Below are positions 42,938 to 51,424 of a stretch of DNA of 64,000 nt, in pieces (positions within the stretch are counted from its first letter, which is position 1; every line of letters begins with the position of its first letter). The translations under genes and the position numbers were made by a program. The notes under the pieces were generated by a model. It ran no database searches and was not told the origin of the DNA. It saw nothing but the letters and a program-made list of their open reading frames with translations. The stretch is taken from assembly GCF_006937785.1 (NCBI RefSeq), contig NZ_SJEE01000013.1:1-64000 (forward strand), written 5' to 3'. Source of the DNA: Pseudanabaena sp. UWO311. Lineage in GTDB: Bacteria; Cyanobacteriota; Cyanobacteriia; Pseudanabaenales; Pseudanabaenaceae.

Positions 42938-44868
42938 TAGTTTTTCTTTTTGCCGCCTTCTTTGTCTTGGATTTCACTTGGCACAGGGAACTGCTCAATC
43001 GGCTGCCCAGCTAGGGCTCTTTCCATAAACTTACGCCAAATCGGAACCACATAAACACCGCCTGTCACACCATTTGCCATCGGTGAATAATCATCATTAC
43101 CGATCCAAATCGCAACTGCTAGCTGTGGTACATAGCCTACAAACCAAGCATCTCTAAAGTCTGAAGTTGTACCCGTCTTACCCGCTACAGGTCGCCCGTC
43201 ACTCATTTGCGCTTCGGTTGCCGTACCGTTGGTAACCACTCCACGCAAGGCATCAGTTAAGTAAGAAACTGCGATTGGATCAAGGATTAGTTCAGGTTTG
43301 GGTGTATTATCCAGCACCAAATTGCCATTGCGATCAGTGACACGGGCAATTAATGTCGTTTTAGATTTATAGCCACCACTGGCAAATACTGCATAGGCTC
43401 CTGCTACCTCCATTGGAGTTACATCGGCAGCACCAAGCGGTAGAGAAACAACAGGGAGAATCGGACTATTGATCCCCAATTTTCGACAAAGAGCTACAAC
43501 ATTTTCATTACCAAATTCTATCCCTAACCTAAGCGCAGGAATATTTCGAGAAACGGCGATCGCTTGACGAATGCTCATGGCTCCTGAGAACTTATTGTCA
43601 TAGTTTCTAGGTACATAAGGTTCATCACCGTCAGGAATAGTCATTGGACTATCATCAATTATTGAGTCAGGAGTATAGTTACCTGATGCAAAAGCAAGAT
43701 AGTACACAAAAGGTTTAAACGAAGAACCTAACTGTCGTCTTGCTAAAACCGCACGATTAAATTGATTTTTGTCAAAGTCTCCAACACCACCTACTAAAGC
43801 TTTTACAAATCCTGTGCGTGGATCAACAGCTACTAAAGACAATTGGTCGGCATAGGCTCCGCGATCAACTAAATCCTTGTGACCTTCGGCAGCAACTTCT
43901 TCGGCAATACGCTGCATCTTTAAGTCAATCGTTGTCTGGACACGCAATCCACCTTGAAGAACGACATCACGACCAAATTTTTCTTCTAGCTCAGTCGTAA
44001 CAGCCTGGGACACATAAGGAACGCGACTAGCTTCGTAAGAGATCCCCTGCTTACGAATTATTATTTTCTGTGCCTTGGCGGCTTTGACTTCAGCTTGGGT
44101 GGCCCATCCAAGCTCTAGAAGTCGATCAAGCACTAAACCCTGACGCTTCTTGGATTCACTAAAGTTGTCTACTGGATTGAATACTGAAGGCGCTTGAATC
44201 GTACCTGCTAACATAGCAGCCTCTCCAAGGGTCAAATCAGCGGCAGATTTACCAAAATAATTCTGTGAAGCGGTTTCAGCTCCATTCGTATTTTTTCCCC
44301 AAAATACTTGGTTGAGGTACATCTCAAGGATTTGCTCCTTAGTAAATACCTGCTCAACACGCATTGCTAAAACTGCTTCGGCAACTTTGCGATTGAGGCT
44401 ACGCTCGTTGGACAGAAACAAGTTTTTAACTAATTGTTGCGTTAAGGTCGATCCTCCTTCTACGGTTCCTCCTGCATTAAAGTTAGCTAAAATTGCGCGT
44501 CCAACACCACTGGGATCAATACCCTTATGGGTATAGAAGTATGCATCTTCCATGGCTAGAACCGATCGCTTAAGATGTGGTGAAATGCGATCAAGCGTTA
44601 CGACTTCACGGTTGACATCACCATGCAAACGGGCAATTAAGCCACCGTTAATGTCATATATATAAGTGGTTTCAACTGGTACATAGCCTTTAAGGACTCT
44701 GACATCGGGCAGATCTCGAAAACTTAGCGCTAAGCCAACCAGACCACCAGCTACTGCCGCACCACCAATCATGATAATGCCCAGCAGCGTGCCACCAACA
44801 GCTTTGAGAGTGCCTTTTAAAATACTGCCTGTAAGAGACTGAGAACGCTCTACACTATTCGATGCCAC
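42937..44868 (-). CDS. Class A penicillin-binding protein (PBP1A type)
   Basis: A 643-aa bifunctional peptidoglycan synthase. A short cytoplasmic tail and one membrane helix near residues 22-50 (GIIMIGGAAVAGGLVGLALS) precede the glycosyltransferase domain with AMEDAYFYTHKGIDPSGV near 107, GGSTLTQQLVKNLFLS near 137 and YLNQVFWGKNTNG. The transpeptidase domain shows SSFKPF (SxxK Ser near 385), SRN near 441 and KTGT (VAGKTGTTSDF) near 564. Cyanobacteria have several such PBPs. The start is GTG 44868, with ATCAAAGGGTAGA upstream giving a GGGT-like SD. Confidence 0.95.
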   Translation of the reverse strand: MASNSVERSQSLTGSILKGTLKAVGGTLLGIIMIGGAAVAGGLVGLALSFRDLPDVRVLKGYVPVETTYIYDINGGLIARLHGDVNREVVTLDRISPHLKRSVLAMEDAYFYTHKGIDPSGVGRAILANFNAGGTVEGGSTLTQQLVKNLFLSNERSLNRKVAEAVLAMRVEQVFTKEQILEMYLNQVFWGKNTNGAETASQNYFGKSAADLTLGEAAMLAGTIQAPSVFNPVDNFSESKKRQGLVLDRLLELGWATQAEVKAAKAQKIIIRKQGISYEASRVPYVSQAVTTELEEKFGRDVVLQGGLRVQTTIDLKMQRIAEEVAAEGHKDLVDRGAYADQLSLVAVDPRTGFVKALVGGVGDFDKNQFNRAVLARRQLGSSFKPFVYYLAFASGNYTPDSIIDDSPMTIPDGDEPYVPRNYDNKFSGAMSIRQAIAVSRNIPALRLGIEFGNENVVALCRKLGINSPILPVVSLPLGAADVTPMEVAGAYAVFASGGYKSKTTLIARVTDRNGNLVLDNTPKPELILDPIAVSYLTDALRGVVTNGTATEAQMSDGRPVAGKTGTTSDFRDAWFVGYVPQLAVAIWIGNDDYSPMANGVTGGVYVVPIWRKFMERALAGQPIEQFPVPSEIQDKEGGKKKN

Positions 44869-44931
44869 AGCTATCTACCCTTTGATCAATTCATAGGTAA
44901 TCTTACTGCATTAATTAAGTATTGCGTACTA

Positions 44932-44968
44932 AAAACTTAAGGTTGTGACAAGCACAACCTTAAGTTTT
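44932..44968. repeat. Perfect 16-bp hairpin between hisE and PBP1A gene
   Basis: Arms 44932-44947 and 44953-44968, apex GGTTGTG-ACAAG-CACAACC. Downstream of hisE on the minus strand; likely its terminator, with a T-rich continuation in that direction. Confidence 0.85.
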
Positions 44969-44973
44969 GACTT

Positions 44974-45252
44974 TTAGCGTCGTTGCGCAAGTTTGTCATA
45001 TACCAATTGCAGATCAACATGGTGATGCGCGATCGCTACTAACGTGTGGTAAAACAAATCAGCGACTTCTGATGCGATCGCATCAGGATCATCATCTTTA
45101 CAAGCCATCACAACTTCAGCAGACTCTTCACCAATTTTCTTTAAAATTTTGTTATCGCCACCTGCGAATAATTTACAGGTATAAGAACTTTCTTGCGGAT
45201 TCTCGCGGCGATCGACAATTACTGCAAATAATTCTGAGAGTGGATCGTTCAT
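44974..45252 (-). CDS. hisE: Phosphoribosyl-ATP pyrophosphatase
   Basis: About 92 aa from ATG 45252 (MNDPLSELFAVIVDRR). It hydrolyses phosphoribosyl-ATP to phosphoribosyl-AMP in histidine synthesis. The all-helical MazG-like motif KIGEESAEVVMACKDDD and EVADLFYHTLVAI are visible. Many bacteria fuse this domain to HisI; here it stands alone, so HisI must be elsewhere. An upstream extension to 45291 would run through a hairpin and is rejected. AAATA-rich leader, no clear SD. Confidence 0.92.
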   Translation of the reverse strand: MNDPLSELFAVIVDRRENPQESSYTCKLFAGGDNKILKKIGEESAEVVMACKDDDPDAIASEVADLFYHTLVAIAHHHVDLQLVYDKLAQRR

Positions 45253-45277
45253 AAAATAAAAATATTTATAAAAAATA

Positions 45278-45304
45278 ATTGTGAGACGCAAAGCGACTCA
45301 CAAT
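45278..45304. repeat. 12-bp hairpin, triloop AAA
   Basis: ATTGTGAGACGC-AAA-GCGACTCACAAT, one mismatch, just upstream of hisE and downstream of rplL. Confidence 0.8.
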
Positions 45305-45310
45305 CTTAAT

Positions 45311-45372
45311 AATAAAGGCACGCCCCGCGTGCCTTTATTGTTTTTGAATGTTCTGCAAAACAGAACATTCAA
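45311..45372 (-). terminator. Two hairpins after rplL
   Basis: TTGAATGTTCTG...CAGAACATTCAA (45344-45372) and AATAAAGGCACGC-CCC-GCGTGCCTTTATT (45311-45339) follow the rplL stop on the minus strand. Together they probably end the ribosomal operon; the second is GC-rich with a weak U-tract. Confidence 0.75.
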
Positions 45373-45394
45373 GCAAGCTAAATGTTGCCAACAA

Positions 45395-45787
45395 TTACTT
45401 GATGGAAACCTTACCACCAGCTTCTTCGATTTGCTTCTTAGCAGCTTCAGCATCAGCTTTAGGCATAGCTTCTTTGATGGTCTTAGGAGCAGACTCAACC
45501 ATATCCTTAGCGTCTTTCAAGCCCAAGCCTGTGATTTCGCGAACGATCTTAAGAACAGCAATCTTCTTGTCAGCAGGAACTTCATCAAGTACCAAGTCAA
45601 AAGCAGTCTTTTCTTCTTCTACTTCAGCAGCAGCAGCGCCAGCGCCAGGAGCAGCCATCATCATGCCACCAACTGGAGCAGCAGCCGAAACGCCGAAGGT
45701 TTCTTCAATAGCTTTGACCAATTCAGAAGCTTCAAGAAGGCTCAAAGACTTTAGTTCTTCAATGATGCTATCGATTTTTGCAGACAT
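45395..45787 (-). CDS. rplL: Ribosomal protein L7/L12
   Basis: A 130-aa stalk protein of the large subunit that recruits translation GTPases as dimers on L10. N-terminal dimer helices ([20 protein letters not shown]), an Ala/Gly-rich hinge ([16 protein letters not shown]), and the C-terminal domain ([40 protein letters not shown]). Length is normal for cyanobacteria. It is the last gene of the secE-nusG-rplKAJL cluster, 97 bp after rplJ. Confidence 0.97.
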   Translation of the reverse strand: MSAKIDSIIEELKSLSLLEASELVKAIEETFGVSAAAPVGGMMMAAPGAGAAAAEVEEEKTAFDLVLDEVPADKKIAVLKIVREITGLGLKDAKDMVESAPKTIKEAMPKADAEAAKKQIEEAGGKVSIK

Positions 45788-45819
45788 AATTTTTCTCTTT
45801 AATTAATTAGATTAGGTTA

Positions 45820-45875
45820 GTAATTCGTAATTGATAATTCGTAATTCGTAATTGATAATTCGTAATTCGTAATTA
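45820..45875. repeat. Heptamer tandem repeats between rplJ and rplL
   Basis: A 21-base unit GTAATTCGTAATTGATAATT(C) occurs 2.7 times; it consists of three related 7-base words (GTAATTC, GTAATTG, ATAATTC). It resembles cyanobacterial STRR repeats and fills most of the spacer. Confidence 0.88.
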
Positions 45876-45884
45876 CCAATCCTT

Positions 45885-46412
45885 CTACGCAGCTTCTTTC
45901 TCAGAAACAGCCTTGACAGCTCTGCCCAGAGATTGAGGAACCTCTTTGATACCGATCGCGATTTTGGCGGTAACAGAATTGATTGCACCAGCAATTTGCG
46001 CAAACAGTACTTCCTTGGAAGGTAGATCAGCGATTGCCTGCAAGTCTTTTGCAGTCAATGCCCGACCTTCTAAGACACCGCCACGAAGTTCGGTTTTCTT
46101 AGATTCCTTTTGGAATGCTTGATATGCCTTAACAGCACCACCAATGTCATCTTTAACAAATAGGCAAGCCGAAGGTCCAACTAGGAAACCTTCAAGAGGC
46201 TTCCATTCAGGAGTTCCAGAAATTGCTTGCTTGAGCAAAGTGTTTTTGGTAGTTCTGCACACCGTTCCCGTGGGACGGAGTGAGCGACGGAGTTTAGTAA
46301 TCTCAGCAACTGACAAAGTTGAGTAATCGATTACCATGACCATCTGAGTTCCTTCAAACTCTTTGGACATTTCTCCGACTAAAAATTTCTTTTGGTCTAG
46401 GGTCTTACCCAT
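45885..46412 (-). CDS. rplJ: Ribosomal protein L10
   Basis: A 175-aa protein that anchors L7/L12 dimers to 23S rRNA. Start MGKTLDQKKFLVGEMSKEF, the rRNA-binding segment (LRRSLRPTGTVCRTTKNTLL) and the C-terminal helix region (AINSVTAKIAIGIKEVPQSL) are all present. A strong GGAGGTGAG lies 7 bases before the ATG at 46412. Upstream is a 316-bp leader with a regulatory structure (see separate entries), which fits autoregulation by L10-L12. Confidence 0.97.
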   Translation of the reverse strand: MGKTLDQKKFLVGEMSKEFEGTQMVMVIDYSTLSVAEITKLRRSLRPTGTVCRTTKNTLLKQAISGTPEWKPLEGFLVGPSACLFVKDDIGGAVKAYQAFQKESKKTELRGGVLEGRALTAKDLQAIADLPSKEVLFAQIAGAINSVTAKIAIGIKEVPQSLGRAVKAVSEKEAA

Positions 46413-46439
46413 ATGGTTCTCACCTCCTTGTGTTTGGGG

Positions 46440-46472
46440 CTAATTAAATGGCGCGATGCGCCATTTAATTAG
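46440..46472. repeat. Perfect 15-bp hairpin, triloop GAT, before rplJ
   Basis: Arms 46440-46454 and 46458-46472, apex GGCGC-GAT-GCGCC, about 12 bases before the rplJ ribosome-binding site. It could hold the SD in a fixed context. Confidence 0.88.
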
Positions 46473-46494
46473 CTATGTAATCTTTAAAGTCATT

Positions 46495-46526
46495 AAAAAA
46501 GCCTCGTCTTTTCACAAGCCGAGGCT
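46495..46526 (-). terminator. Attenuator terminator in the rplJ leader
   Basis: On the minus strand: AGCCTCG, a 13-nt loop, CGAGGCT, then TTTTTT. The 5' side (46518-46525, GCCTCGGC) can instead pair with GCCGAGGT (46561-46568) transcribed earlier, so termination and the alternative pairing exclude each other. Confidence 0.8.
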
Positions 46527-46728
46527 AAAAAAGTATTCTTTCAAGAATCTTTTTTAAAACACCTCGGCAGGAAATTAAGCCATGAGCACCTGCTGTCTAT
46601 GGAGATATTCAGTTGTCGAAATTTCTTTCTAGGCTTATTACAACAATTAGACTTAGCTTTTACTTTTTCTTGTGGACTGTCCACTCAAGGCAAACAGTCT
46701 ACAGTTAAATGACTTTGAAAGGCTTTGA

Positions 46729-47442
46729 TTACGAATCTGCGAACTTGAGATCACGCAGAGCTGTAACATCAACTTCGATCGCGGGTCCCATAGTTGCAGA
46801 TACATATAGCGAGCGCCAGTATCTACCCTTTGCTCCCGAAGGACGATTGCGATCAATCGTTTCTTGCAAAGCTTTCAGGTTGATTAGCAAGTCTTCAGCA
46901 GTGAAGGCAGCCTTGCCAAATTGAATATGGACGATCCCTGTGCGATCGGCACGGAATTCTAGCTTACCAGCTTTGAATTCATTGATTGCAGCACCTAAAT
47001 CAGTAGTTACCGTACCACCTTTAGGTGAAGGCATCAACCCTCTTGGACCAAGCAACTTACCAAGCTTAGCCACTTGAGGCATCATGTCAGGCGTTGAAAT
47101 CAGCAAATCAAAATCCATTCTTCCCTTGCTGATTTCATCGATTAGTTCCTCAGAACCAGCGATGTCTGCGCCTGCAGCGGTTGCTTCGGCAACTTTTTCA
47201 CCGCGAGCAATAACTGCTACACGAATTGTTTGCCCCGTTCCTTTCGGTAAAGTTACCGTTGTCCGCAATTGTTGATCGGCGTACTTCGGATCGATACCTA
47301 GTCTGACGTGTGCTTCTACCGACTCAGGGAACTTAGCAGTTGCAGTGACCTTAACTAGTTCCAACGCATCGATTGGTGCGTAAGGGCGATCCTCAACTTT
47401 GCTGAGAGCTTCCTTAAGACGTTTTGAGATTTTCTTTGCCAT
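46729..47442 (-). CDS. rplA: Ribosomal protein L1
   Basis: A 237-aa protein of the large-subunit L1 stalk, which moves E-site tRNA. Typical: [59 protein letters not shown], and the [17 protein letters not shown] segment. In E. coli L1 represses its own operon by binding the rplK leader. It lies 99 bp after rplK. Confidence 0.97.
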   Translation of the reverse strand: MAKKISKRLKEALSKVEDRPYAPIDALELVKVTATAKFPESVEAHVRLGIDPKYADQQLRTTVTLPKGTGQTIRVAVIARGEKVAEATAAGADIAGSEELIDEISKGRMDFDLLISTPDMMPQVAKLGKLLGPRGLMPSPKGGTVTTDLGAAINEFKAGKLEFRADRTGIVHIQFGKAAFTAEDLLINLKALQETIDRNRPSGAKGRYWRSLYVSATMGPAIEVDVTALRDLKFADS

Positions 47443-47541
47443 GATTGCTCCTACGGGGTGCGATCGGAAAAATTAATTCCCTCCCCCAACTAAAATTTTT
47501 ATTTGAATTTTATAGATATTGAAAATCAGCAAAATTAGCAA

Positions 47542-47967
47542 CTAAGCGCTAATTGTAACGCCCATGTTCTTTGCCGTGCCTTCAATAATCTTCATCGCTG
47601 CGTCGATATCATTTGCATTGATATCAGGCATTTTGGTTTCAGCGATTTGACGAAGTTGATCTCTGGAGATTGAACCTACTTTTTTACGGTTAGGCTCTGC
47701 TGAGCCAGAGGTGATACCAGCCGCTTTTTGAATCAAAACTGATGCTGGTGGTGTTTTGAGAACGAAGGTAAAGCTTCGGTCTTCATACACAGATATTTCT
47801 ACAGGAATGACCATGCCTGCTTGATCAGCAGTACGGGCGTTATATTCCTTGCAAAACATCATGATGTTGACACCATGCTGACCTAGAGCTGGACCAACTG
47901 GTGGAGTTGGGCTAGCCTTACCAGCATTAAGTGCCAACTTGATAATTGCTGTAACTTTCTTAGCCAT
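47542..47967 (-). CDS. rplK: Ribosomal protein L11
   Basis: A 141-aa protein of the GTPase-associated centre. Typical: [20 protein letters not shown] (Pro-rich N-terminal turn), [18 protein letters not shown], and the 23S-binding C-terminal half ([20 protein letters not shown]). ATG 47967 is preceded by two copies of a 13-base sequence that echoes the first codons (47967-47992). 57 bp after nusG. Confidence 0.97.
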   Translation of the reverse strand: MAKKVTAIIKLALNAGKASPTPPVGPALGQHGVNIMMFCKEYNARTADQAGMVIPVEISVYEDRSFTFVLKTPPASVLIQKAAGITSGSAEPNRKKVGSISRDQLRQIAETKMPDINANDIDAAMKIIEGTAKNMGVTISA

Positions 47968-47992
47968 TAATTTTAGCCGTTAATTTTAGCCG
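47967..47992 (-). repeat. 13-nt direct repeat at the rplK start
   Basis: On the minus strand ACGGCTAAAATTA occurs twice immediately before ATGGCTAAG, so the start-codon context is present three times. This looks like a slippage duplication; no good SD precedes the ATG. Confidence 0.75.
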
Positions 47993-48024
47993 TTTAAGAA
48001 ACTACAAACCTGCGTTTGAGTGAA

Positions 48025-48669
48025 TTAGTTTTGCTTTTGCACCTGAGTGAACTCTAGTTCAACTGGTGTATCTCTACCAAAGATTGAAAGCAGTGCTTTA
48101 AGTTTGCTACGTTCTGGGCTAACTTCCACCACTTCACCTTCAAAGTCTTTGAAAGGTCCATTAAGCACTTTGATCTTGTCGCCTTGAGCCATGTTGATTT
48201 TGAGAACTGGCTCTTGCTCGACGGTGACACGGAAAATTCTTTCAACCTCTTTTTCGGTAAGAGGACGAGGTTTAACATGTCCTCGACCGCGACCGTAGTG
48301 ACGTTTTTGTTCTGTGCCGACAAAGTTAATTACATGGGGAGTGCTTTTGACAGCAAGCCATGCATCATCATCAACTTCTAACTGCCCGATTTCATTTCTG
48401 ACAGTTTTGATCTGAATCAGAACATAACCAGGGAAAATCTTTTCCTCAGATGTTGCTCGACTGCCATCCTTTCTCAGTTTGACGGTCGCTGTCTGCGGAA
48501 TTTCAATTTGCTTGATCCTATCTTCTACATCAAGGGTCTTGATGCGTTGCTCTAGGCTCGACTTAACCTTTTTTTCGCAGCCCGAAGCAATTTGAACGGC
48601 ATACCAGTTAAAGAGTATGTCTTCATCTTCTTGGCTACTAGATGAGTGGTCGATATCCTCGGTAAACAT
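48025..48669 (-). CDS. nusG: Transcription termination/antitermination factor NusG
   Basis: A 214-aa NusG. NGN domain about 20-135 (NWYAVQIASGCEKKVKSSLE, IFPGYVLIQIKTVRNEIGQL, STPHVINFVG) and KOW domain near 160-214 (MAQGDKIKVLNGPFKDFEGE, SILKALLSIFGRDTPVELEF-like). It has an acidic N-terminal tail of about 20 residues. Links RNA polymerase to the ribosome or Rho; cyanobacteria lack Rho as far as I know, so elongation control is the likely role. TAATG overlap of one base with secE. Confidence 0.96.
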   Translation of the reverse strand: MFTEDIDHSSSSQEDEDILFNWYAVQIASGCEKKVKSSLEQRIKTLDVEDRIKQIEIPQTATVKLRKDGSRATSEEKIFPGYVLIQIKTVRNEIGQLEVDDDAWLAVKSTPHVINFVGTEQKRHYGRGRGHVKPRPLTEKEVERIFRVTVEQEPVLKINMAQGDKIKVLNGPFKDFEGEVVEVSPERSKLKALLSIFGRDTPVELEFTQVQKQN

Positions 48670-48920
48670 TATTGAAACACCTGCAATGCGATCACCTTAA
48701 ACAAAGCATCTATCAAATAAACAAAGGTTGCTACTGCAACGATCATCAAAAGAACGGACGCAGACTCACTAATGAGCTGTTGGCGCGTGGGCCAAACGAT
48801 CTTGCCGAATTCGGCTTTGGATTCTACAAAAAGTTTAGCTACTCCAGTTGGCTCAGATTTTGCATCTGATTCAACTTTAGAAACTTCTTTTGGTTGCTCT
48901 TTCAGGTCGTTTTTCGTCAT
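48669..48920 (-). CDS. secE: Preprotein translocase subunit SecE
   Basis: An 83-aa single-pass SecE. The N-terminal half is polar and Lys/Glu-rich, followed by the conserved FGKIVWPTRQQLISES amphipathic helix and one membrane helix (VLLMIVAVATFVYLIDALF). It clamps SecY in the translocon. The stop overlaps nusG by one base (TAATG), so the two are translationally coupled. Confidence 0.95.
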   Translation of the reverse strand: MTKNDLKEQPKEVSKVESDAKSEPTGVAKLFVESKAEFGKIVWPTRQQLISESASVLLMIVAVATFVYLIDALFKVIALQVFQ

Positions 48921-48996
48921 AGCGGCAACTCTTGCGATTCCTTTGCAATCTTTGTAAATGCGATACGTTTAAGTGCAATTCTCTAAAATGGTGAAG

Positions 48997-49069
48997 CGCG
49001 CCCTGGAGGACTCGAACCTCCGACATCAGGTTTTGGAGACCTGCGTTCTACCAACTGAACTAAGGACGC
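48997..49069 (-). tRNA. trnW: tRNA-Trp (anticodon CCA)
   Basis: A 73-nt cloverleaf on the minus strand. Acceptor GCGTCCT pairs with AGGGCGC (with one G-U), D-arm TTAGTTCAGTTGGTAGAAC, anticodon stem with CCA at 49034-49036 in GGTCTCCAAAACC, T-arm GGAGGTTCGAGTCCTCC and discriminator G. CCA is not encoded in the gene. It stands between rplS and secE, an order that is common in cyanobacteria. Confidence 0.97.
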
Positions 49070-49169
49070 ACGTAATGAAAACACGATTTCGATACGCAAC
49101 CAGTTATATGTACTGTATCAATTGCTATATAAAAATAGTATTTGATACTTAGTATAACTGTAGATGGAT

Positions 49170-49532
49170 CTATAGTGGGCGATCAAATCGTTGTTTAAGA
49201 CGAGTTGCTTTACCAACTAGGTCACGTAAGTAGTAGAGCTTAGCACGACGGACTTTACCACGACGAATCACTTTGATGCTTTCAATTTGAGGAGAATGTA
49301 GCAAGAAGGCTCGCTCTACTCCGATCCCTTGAAATACTCGACGGACAGTAATGACAGAGTTAATGCCAGAACCACGTCTCGCGATGATTACGCCTTCGTA
49401 TGGCTGAGTACGTTCTTTGCCGCCCTCTTTAATCCTAACTCCAACCTTGACAGTATCTCCTACATAAATTGTGGGGAGATCCGTTTTGATATATTCCGCT
49501 TCAATTGAGCGGATGATTTCAGAAGCGTTCAT
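49170..49532 (-). CDS. rplS: Ribosomal protein L19
   Basis: About 120 aa from ATG 49532 ([20 protein letters not shown]), the usual start of L19; the frame stays open a further nine codons to 49559. L19 is at the interface of the subunits. Typical segments: [40 protein letters not shown], and [20 protein letters not shown]. It precedes tRNA-Trp on the same strand. Confidence 0.96.
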   Translation of the reverse strand: MNASEIIRSIEAEYIKTDLPTIYVGDTVKVGVRIKEGGKERTQPYEGVIIARRGSGINSVITVRRVFQGIGVERAFLLHSPQIESIKVIRRGKVRRAKLYYLRDLVGKATRLKQRFDRPL

Positions 49533-49597
49533 GAGGAATGCCAAAAAAGTCGCGATCATCTATGTTAAAGCATGAATGCTTCGATGTCTATAATTTT

Positions 49598-49648
49598 CGC
49601 AAAAAAGTTTAGATATAGCGCTTAGCGCTATATCTAAACTTTTTTGCG
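49598..49648. repeat. Perfect 24-bp hairpin overlapping the methyltransferase gene end
   Basis: Arms 49598-49621 and 49625-49648, apex GCGC-TTA-GCGC. The right arm contains the last four sense codons (Arg-Lys-Lys-Val) and the TAG stop of the gene at 49634. Confidence 0.93.
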
Positions 49649-50485
49649 CAGGCTGGAGCTGGGGGGAAGTTGGCTATTGTTTTGTTCGGCTTTACGGATG
49701 GCGATGATTTCGGCGGCAGAGCTTTGTAAGGTCTGATCGCGATAGGGAATCGCCGCACGAGTTTTTAAAAAAGCAGCCTCGTTTTCGGAAATTGGGGGTA
49801 ATGCTGTGGGCGCAAAGGCGGCGATCGTGCTGGGGGATTTGCGTCCGATGGGGGAGATCGCACCAATTTGCAATCCTGCCATAAGCATGGCGGCACGGAC
49901 GGCGGCGGACGAGGAGTAAGTAACAAGATAGCCGTCAGGTTTGAGGCTGTTGGCTAAAAGCTGGATAAATTCTACTGTCCAGAGTTGAGGACAATGGGGC
50001 GGGGAGAAGGGATCGAGAAAGATGGCATCAGCCCATTTGGATGGGACTTGGCTAATGGTTTGCCTTGCGTCACCGATGAGTAATTGCAAAGATAAATTCT
50101 CGGTGGTTACGGTTTGAGTTGCGGCAGCGATTTTTAAGATTTGGGCGATCGCAGGTTGCCAGATATCTACTAATCCTGATGCGATCGCTTTTTGGGGGAC
50201 TTCGAGGTTGTTTTCGAGGGCGATAATGTGGAGGTTGGCGGCGCGATCTTGTAATTCTGATACACAGGCGATCGCGGCGGCGGTGTTGTAGCCTAAGCCA
50301 TAGCAAACATCAAGGATGTTAAGTTGAGTTTGGGTGCTGGCTTTTTCGGCGATTTTGGCGGGTATGACAAATTTAGCTTCGGCTTCGTGTTTTGCGCCGT
50401 GAGAGCTATGGAATGTTTCTTGAAATGTTTCTGACCAAAAGGTGACTGAGCCGTCTTCGGTGGGAAAAAGTGAAAGCTTATCCAT
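49634..50485 (-). CDS. MnmD-type tRNA wobble-uridine methyltransferase
   Basis: A 283-aa SAM-dependent methyltransferase resembling the N-terminal (MnmD) part of MnmC, which finishes mnm5(s2)U at tRNA position 34. Pattern: LSLFPTEDGSVTFWSETFQE, ETFHSSHGAKHEAEAKFV, the SAM site LNILDVCYGLGYNTAAAI, DAIFLDPFSPPHCPQLWTVE with the DPFSP motif, and YLVTYSSSAAVRAAMLMAGL. The oxidase half of MnmC is absent, as in other single-domain MnmD proteins. It overlaps trhO by one base. Confidence 0.88.
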   Translation of the reverse strand: MDKLSLFPTEDGSVTFWSETFQETFHSSHGAKHEAEAKFVIPAKIAEKASTQTQLNILDVCYGLGYNTAAAIACVSELQDRAANLHIIALENNLEVPQKAIASGLVDIWQPAIAQILKIAAATQTVTTENLSLQLLIGDARQTISQVPSKWADAIFLDPFSPPHCPQLWTVEFIQLLANSLKPDGYLVTYSSSAAVRAAMLMAGLQIGAISPIGRKSPSTIAAFAPTALPPISENEAAFLKTRAAIPYRDQTLQSSAAEIIAIRKAEQNNSQLPPSSSLRKKV

Positions 50486-51267
50486 TAAATTCGATCAATA
50501 CTGACGCGATCGTCAAACACAAAACATTCACCTTCCCAAACACTTTCTTCGGTCGGAACTTCTTCAATATATTTAAGAATGCCTCCTTTGAGATGATATA
50601 CCTCACTAAAGCCTTGAGAAAGCATATAGGCACTAGCCTTTTCACAACGAATTCCGCCTGTACAGAACATAGCAACCTTTTGATGCTTCTCTGGATTTAG
50701 TTGCTCTTGCACATATTGAGGGAATTCTCCAAAGGTATCTAGATTTGGATTGATAGCTCCTTTAAATGTGCCAAATTCTACTTCGTATGTGTTGCGCGTA
50801 TCAATGACGATCACGTCAGGATCAGCAATCAATTCATTCCAATCTTTAGGTTCTACGTAAGTGCCAACTCGATACCGTGGATCGATGTCGGGAACGCCCA
50901 AAGTGACGATCTCTTTTTTGAGTCGTACTTTCATTTTTTGAAATGGAACTCCTTGGCAATAGGATTCCTTATGCTCTAAGTTCTGAAGGCGAGGATCTTT
51001 TCGTAAATACACTAGTACGGCATCGATCGCATCACGACTACCTGCGATCGTGGAGTTAATGCCTTCTTTGGCAAGCAGGATCGTGCCTTTGAGTTGATGA
51101 GCGTCACAAAATTCTTTAAGCGGATTCCGCAATGATTCATAATCTGGCAATTCTGTAAAATGATAAAAAGCCGCGACAACACAAGGTTCCATCGCTTCTT
51201 GCTGATTAGCTTGAATTGCTTGATTAATTTGTGCTTGCAGACGGGTTACTTGTTTAATCCTAGTCAT
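50485..51267 (-). CDS. trhO: Rhodanese-like tRNA hydroxylase TrhO
   Basis: A 260-aa YceA/TrhO protein, which hydroxylates tRNA U34 to ho5U using oxygen. N-terminal ferredoxin-like domain ([20 protein letters not shown]) and rhodanese domain with the catalytic loop [16 protein letters not shown] near 195 and [20 protein letters not shown]. It is translationally coupled (one-base overlap, TAATG) to the MnmD-type gene; both act on the tRNA wobble uridine, which supports both calls. Confidence 0.92.
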   Translation of the reverse strand: MTRIKQVTRLQAQINQAIQANQQEAMEPCVVAAFYHFTELPDYESLRNPLKEFCDAHQLKGTILLAKEGINSTIAGSRDAIDAVLVYLRKDPRLQNLEHKESYCQGVPFQKMKVRLKKEIVTLGVPDIDPRYRVGTYVEPKDWNELIADPDVIVIDTRNTYEVEFGTFKGAINPNLDTFGEFPQYVQEQLNPEKHQKVAMFCTGGIRCEKASAYMLSQGFSEVYHLKGGILKYIEEVPTEESVWEGECFVFDDRVSIDRI

Positions 51268-51424
51268 TTGCCCAGAAATTTGCCAGAAATTTATTTAAAA
51301 GGCGATCGCTTTTTTATAACTCCAATATAGCGCCTTGCGTTCTAGTTATCCTAATCACCATCGGTTGAAAATCCGCTAAAAAATTGCAAAACCCTTATGG
51401 GATTTTGATTACTTCGCTCAGCCC

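Larger units (their letters stand above)
46413..46728 (-). promoter_or_regulatory. rplJ leader (L10 leader-like RNA)
   Basis: A 316-nt non-coding region between rplA and rplJ. In transcription order it has an AT-rich segment, a G-rich segment (46561-46615), a hairpin with A/U arms (about 46530-46558), a terminator (46495-46526), the hairpin at 46440-46472 and the SD. Location and layout match the ribosomal L10 leader class, in which L10-L12 binding controls its own operon. Confidence 0.75.

Noticed and set aside
45281-45806. Overlapping plus-strand open frames of 152-157 codons
   Set aside because: They are antisense to rplL, an unmistakable ribosomal protein gene.
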